A stretch of DNA of 10,000 nucleotides from Glandiceps talaboti (Eukaryota; Hemichordata; Enteropneusta; Spengelidae). The DNA is taken from the NCBI RefSeq assembly GCF_964340395.1, contig NW_027554310.1, positions 1-10,000 of the forward strand. Direction: 5' to 3'. The notes under the pieces are model-generated. The model was not told the origin of the DNA, did no database searches, and worked only from the letters and a program-made list of their open reading frames with translations. Shown here piece after piece: positions 8,608-10,000 of the stretch. The position numbers were made by a program, and so were the translations under genes. The first letter of the stretch is position 1. Each line of letters starts with the position of its first letter.

Positions 8608-9513
8608 TTGTCAAAACCTGTCCAAACCTTTCAAAACCGGTCCAAACTGGTCGAAAACCAGTGCAAACAAGTCAAAACTGATAAAAACCAGTCAACACTG
8701 GTTTTAAACCGGTCAAAACTGATCAAAACCTGTGCAAACATATCAAAACCGGTCCAGAACCTGTCCAAACCGGTCCAAACCTGTCCAAAACCATTCCAAA
8801 CCGGTCACAACCTGTCTAAACGGTCCAAACTGGTCGAAAACCTATCCAAGGCGGACCAAAACTGGTGAAAATGAGTCAATACCGGTAAAAACCTTCCAAA
8901 TTGGTTATAATCAGGTGAAAACAGATCAAAACTGGTCAAAACCTGTCAAAACTGATTCAAACCTGTCGAAATCTATCGAAACCAGTCCAAAACTGGTGAA
9001 AACAAGTCAAAACCGATCAAAACCAGTCAACACCGGTTTAAAATCGATCATCACTGGTCAAAACCTGTCGCAAACCGGTTTAAAACCAGTGAAAACTGGT
9101 CAAAACCTGTGCAAACCTGTGAAACCGATCCAAACCGGTCAAAAATAGGTGCAAACAACTCAAAACCCGTCAAAACCGATCAATACTTGTCAAAACATGT
9201 CCAAACCTTTCCAAACCGGTCCAAACCGGTCAAAAACCTATTCAAACCTGTCCAAAATAGGTGCAAACAACTCAAAACCCGTCAAAACCAGTCAAAACTT
9301 ATCCAAACCTGTCCAAACCTGTCCAAACCTGTCCAAGTCGGTCGAAAACCTATCGAAACTGGTCCAGAACCAGTGCAAACAAGTCAAAACTGATCAAAAC
9401 CAGTCAACACCGGTTTAAAACCGATCAAAACTGATCAAAACTGGTCAAAACCTGTCAAAACCGGTTCAAAACCAGTCAACACAGGCTTAAAACCGATCAA
9501 AACTGATCAAAAC
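8608..9513 (+). repeat. HOR block 11, family A, full length (906 bp)
   Basis: This is the reference-length A block. Private changes are accggtaaaaacc near 8883 and cttatccaaacc near 9300. It shares gtttaaaatcgatcatcac with blocks 1 and 12, where block 10 has gatcaacac. AAACCGGTTT lies at 9072. Spacing to the block before and after is 905 and 906 bp. Confidence 0.9.
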
Positions 9514-10000
9514 TTGTCAAAACCTGTCCAAAACTTTCAAAACCGGTCCAAACTGGTCGAAAACCAGTGCAAACAAGTCAAAACTGATAAAAACCAGTCA
9601 ACACTGGTTTTAAACCGGTCAAAACTGATCAAAACCTGTGCAAACATATCAAAACCGGTCCAGAACCTGTCCAAACCGGTCCAAACCTGTCCAAAACCAT
9701 TCCAAACCGGTCACAACCTGTCTAAACGGTCCAAACTGGTCGAAAACCTATCCAAGGCGGACCAAAACTGGTGAAAATGAGTCAATACCGGTCAAAACCT
9801 TCCAAATTGGTTATAATCAGGTGAAAACAGATCAAAACTGGTCAAAACCTGTCAAAACTGATTCAAACCTGTCGAAATCTATCGAAACCAGTCCAAAACT
9901 GGTGAAAACAAGTCAAAACCGATCAAAACCAGTCAACACCGGTTTAAAATCGATCATCACTGGTCAAAACCTGTCGCAAACCGGTTTAAAACCAGTGAAA
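9514..10000 (+). repeat. HOR block 12, family A, cut by window end (487 bp seen)
   Basis: Follows block 11 closely, with one clear change, gtccaaaactttc in place of gtccaaaccttt, near 9526-9536. It runs through the core and into the A tail, with AAACCGGTTT at 9978, and is interrupted by the window edge. The array therefore continues to the right. Confidence 0.88.

Larger units (their letters stand above)
219..9987. other. Recurring perfect palindrome AAACCGGTTT
   Basis: The 10-bp palindrome occurs at 219, 911, 1695, 2602, 2847, 3833, 4078, 5197, 5442, 6092, 6337, 7322, 7567, 8167, 9072 and 9978 (start positions found by hand). In the + array it is always preceded by gtcgc; in the inverted arm it is followed by gcgac. 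It appears once per full A block and twice, 245 bp apart, per B-type tail, and is absent from the truncated blocks 3, 5 and 8. It contains AACCGGTT, the known consensus of Grainyhead/CP2-type factors, but there is no evidence here that a protein binds it. It may simply be the place where a reversed half-unit meets a forward one. Confidence 0.6.
370..10000. other. A-tracts phased at about 10 bp (predicted curved DNA)
   Basis: Nearly every unit holds a run of three to five A on the + strand, and consecutive runs start 10 or 11 bp apart (mean 10.14 bp over 2986-3411). A-tracts repeated in phase with the helix are known to bend DNA. A period a little under 10.5 bp should give a gently writhing, superhelical path instead of a flat circle. 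The phasing is seen directly; the curvature and any effect on nucleosomes or packaging are inferred. Units with broken tracts (caatacc, ataatc, aaggcgg) cluster in the stretch about 240-310 bp into each block. Confidence 0.7.

Noticed and set aside
1-10000. CRISPR array
   Set aside because: There is no constant repeat separated by unique spacers of even length. All of the sequence is made of variants of one 10-bp unit, and the larger period is 426-907 bp.
1231-10000. Plasmid-type iterons or a replication origin
   Set aside because: Iterons are usually 17-22 bp and few, next to a rep gene and an AT-rich stretch. Here nearly 10 kb of 10-bp units has no initiator gene nearby.
1-10000. Telomere repeat
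   Set aside because: The unit has no TTAGGG, TTTAGGG, TTAGG or related G-run pattern. It is A+C rich with single or double G only.

Overview
This window is one continuous tandem-repeat (satellite/minisatellite) array. I see no gene that I can support on either strand and no RNA gene. The basic unit is about 10 bp, of the type gtcaaaaccg / gtccaaacct / atcaaaactg. A hand count over 2986-3411 gives 42 units in 426 bp, or 10.14 bp per unit. The array is cut by both window edges, so its real length is unknown. Stretches free of stop codons do exist on the array strand (up to about 138 codons from permissive starts). They are by-products of the repeat: three 10-bp units make 30 bp, or ten codons, so equally repetitive open stretches appear in different frames over the same DNA, and 9-bp and 11-bp units shift them at random.

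Organism: higher-order repeats (HORs), many deletion derivatives and a long array without genes fit a eukaryotic satellite region (subtelomeric, pericentromeric or another heterochromatic block) better than a bacterial or archaeal chromosome. I do not recognise the repeat as a named satellite and cannot assign a species. A large extrachromosomal element or virus with long repeat regions cannot be excluded.

Layout: 1-369 carries the array in inverted orientation (ttttgac reading on +). A head-to-head switch lies at about 361-376. From there to 10000 the array runs in the + orientation. 366-1230 is a less regular edge-like zone. From 1231 on, twelve HOR blocks can be cut at a shared landmark (ttgtcaaaacctgtcc), starting at 1231, 2138, 2984, 3410, 4214, 4733, 5578, 6473, 6899, 7703, 8608 and 9514. 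All share a core of about 350 bp. Their tails define two families: A (full length about 906 bp, marker gattcaaac after the core) and B (about 845 bp, marker gattgaaac). The order is A B A' B' A'' B (A'/B hybrid) A' B' A A A, where primes mark deletion derivatives of 426, 804 and 519 bp.

History readable in the sequence: 4676-8138 is an expanded copy of 2081-4649. It is explained by one unequal crossover whose 11-bp junction (5791-5801) joins the 5' part of an A' block to the 3' part of a B block, leaving a 50-bp duplication. By eye the copies differ by a single base over about 2.35 kb, so the event is recent, unless the assembly created it. Possible roles are structural rather than coding: A-tracts phased close to the DNA helical repeat, and a recurring perfect palindrome AAACCGGTTT.
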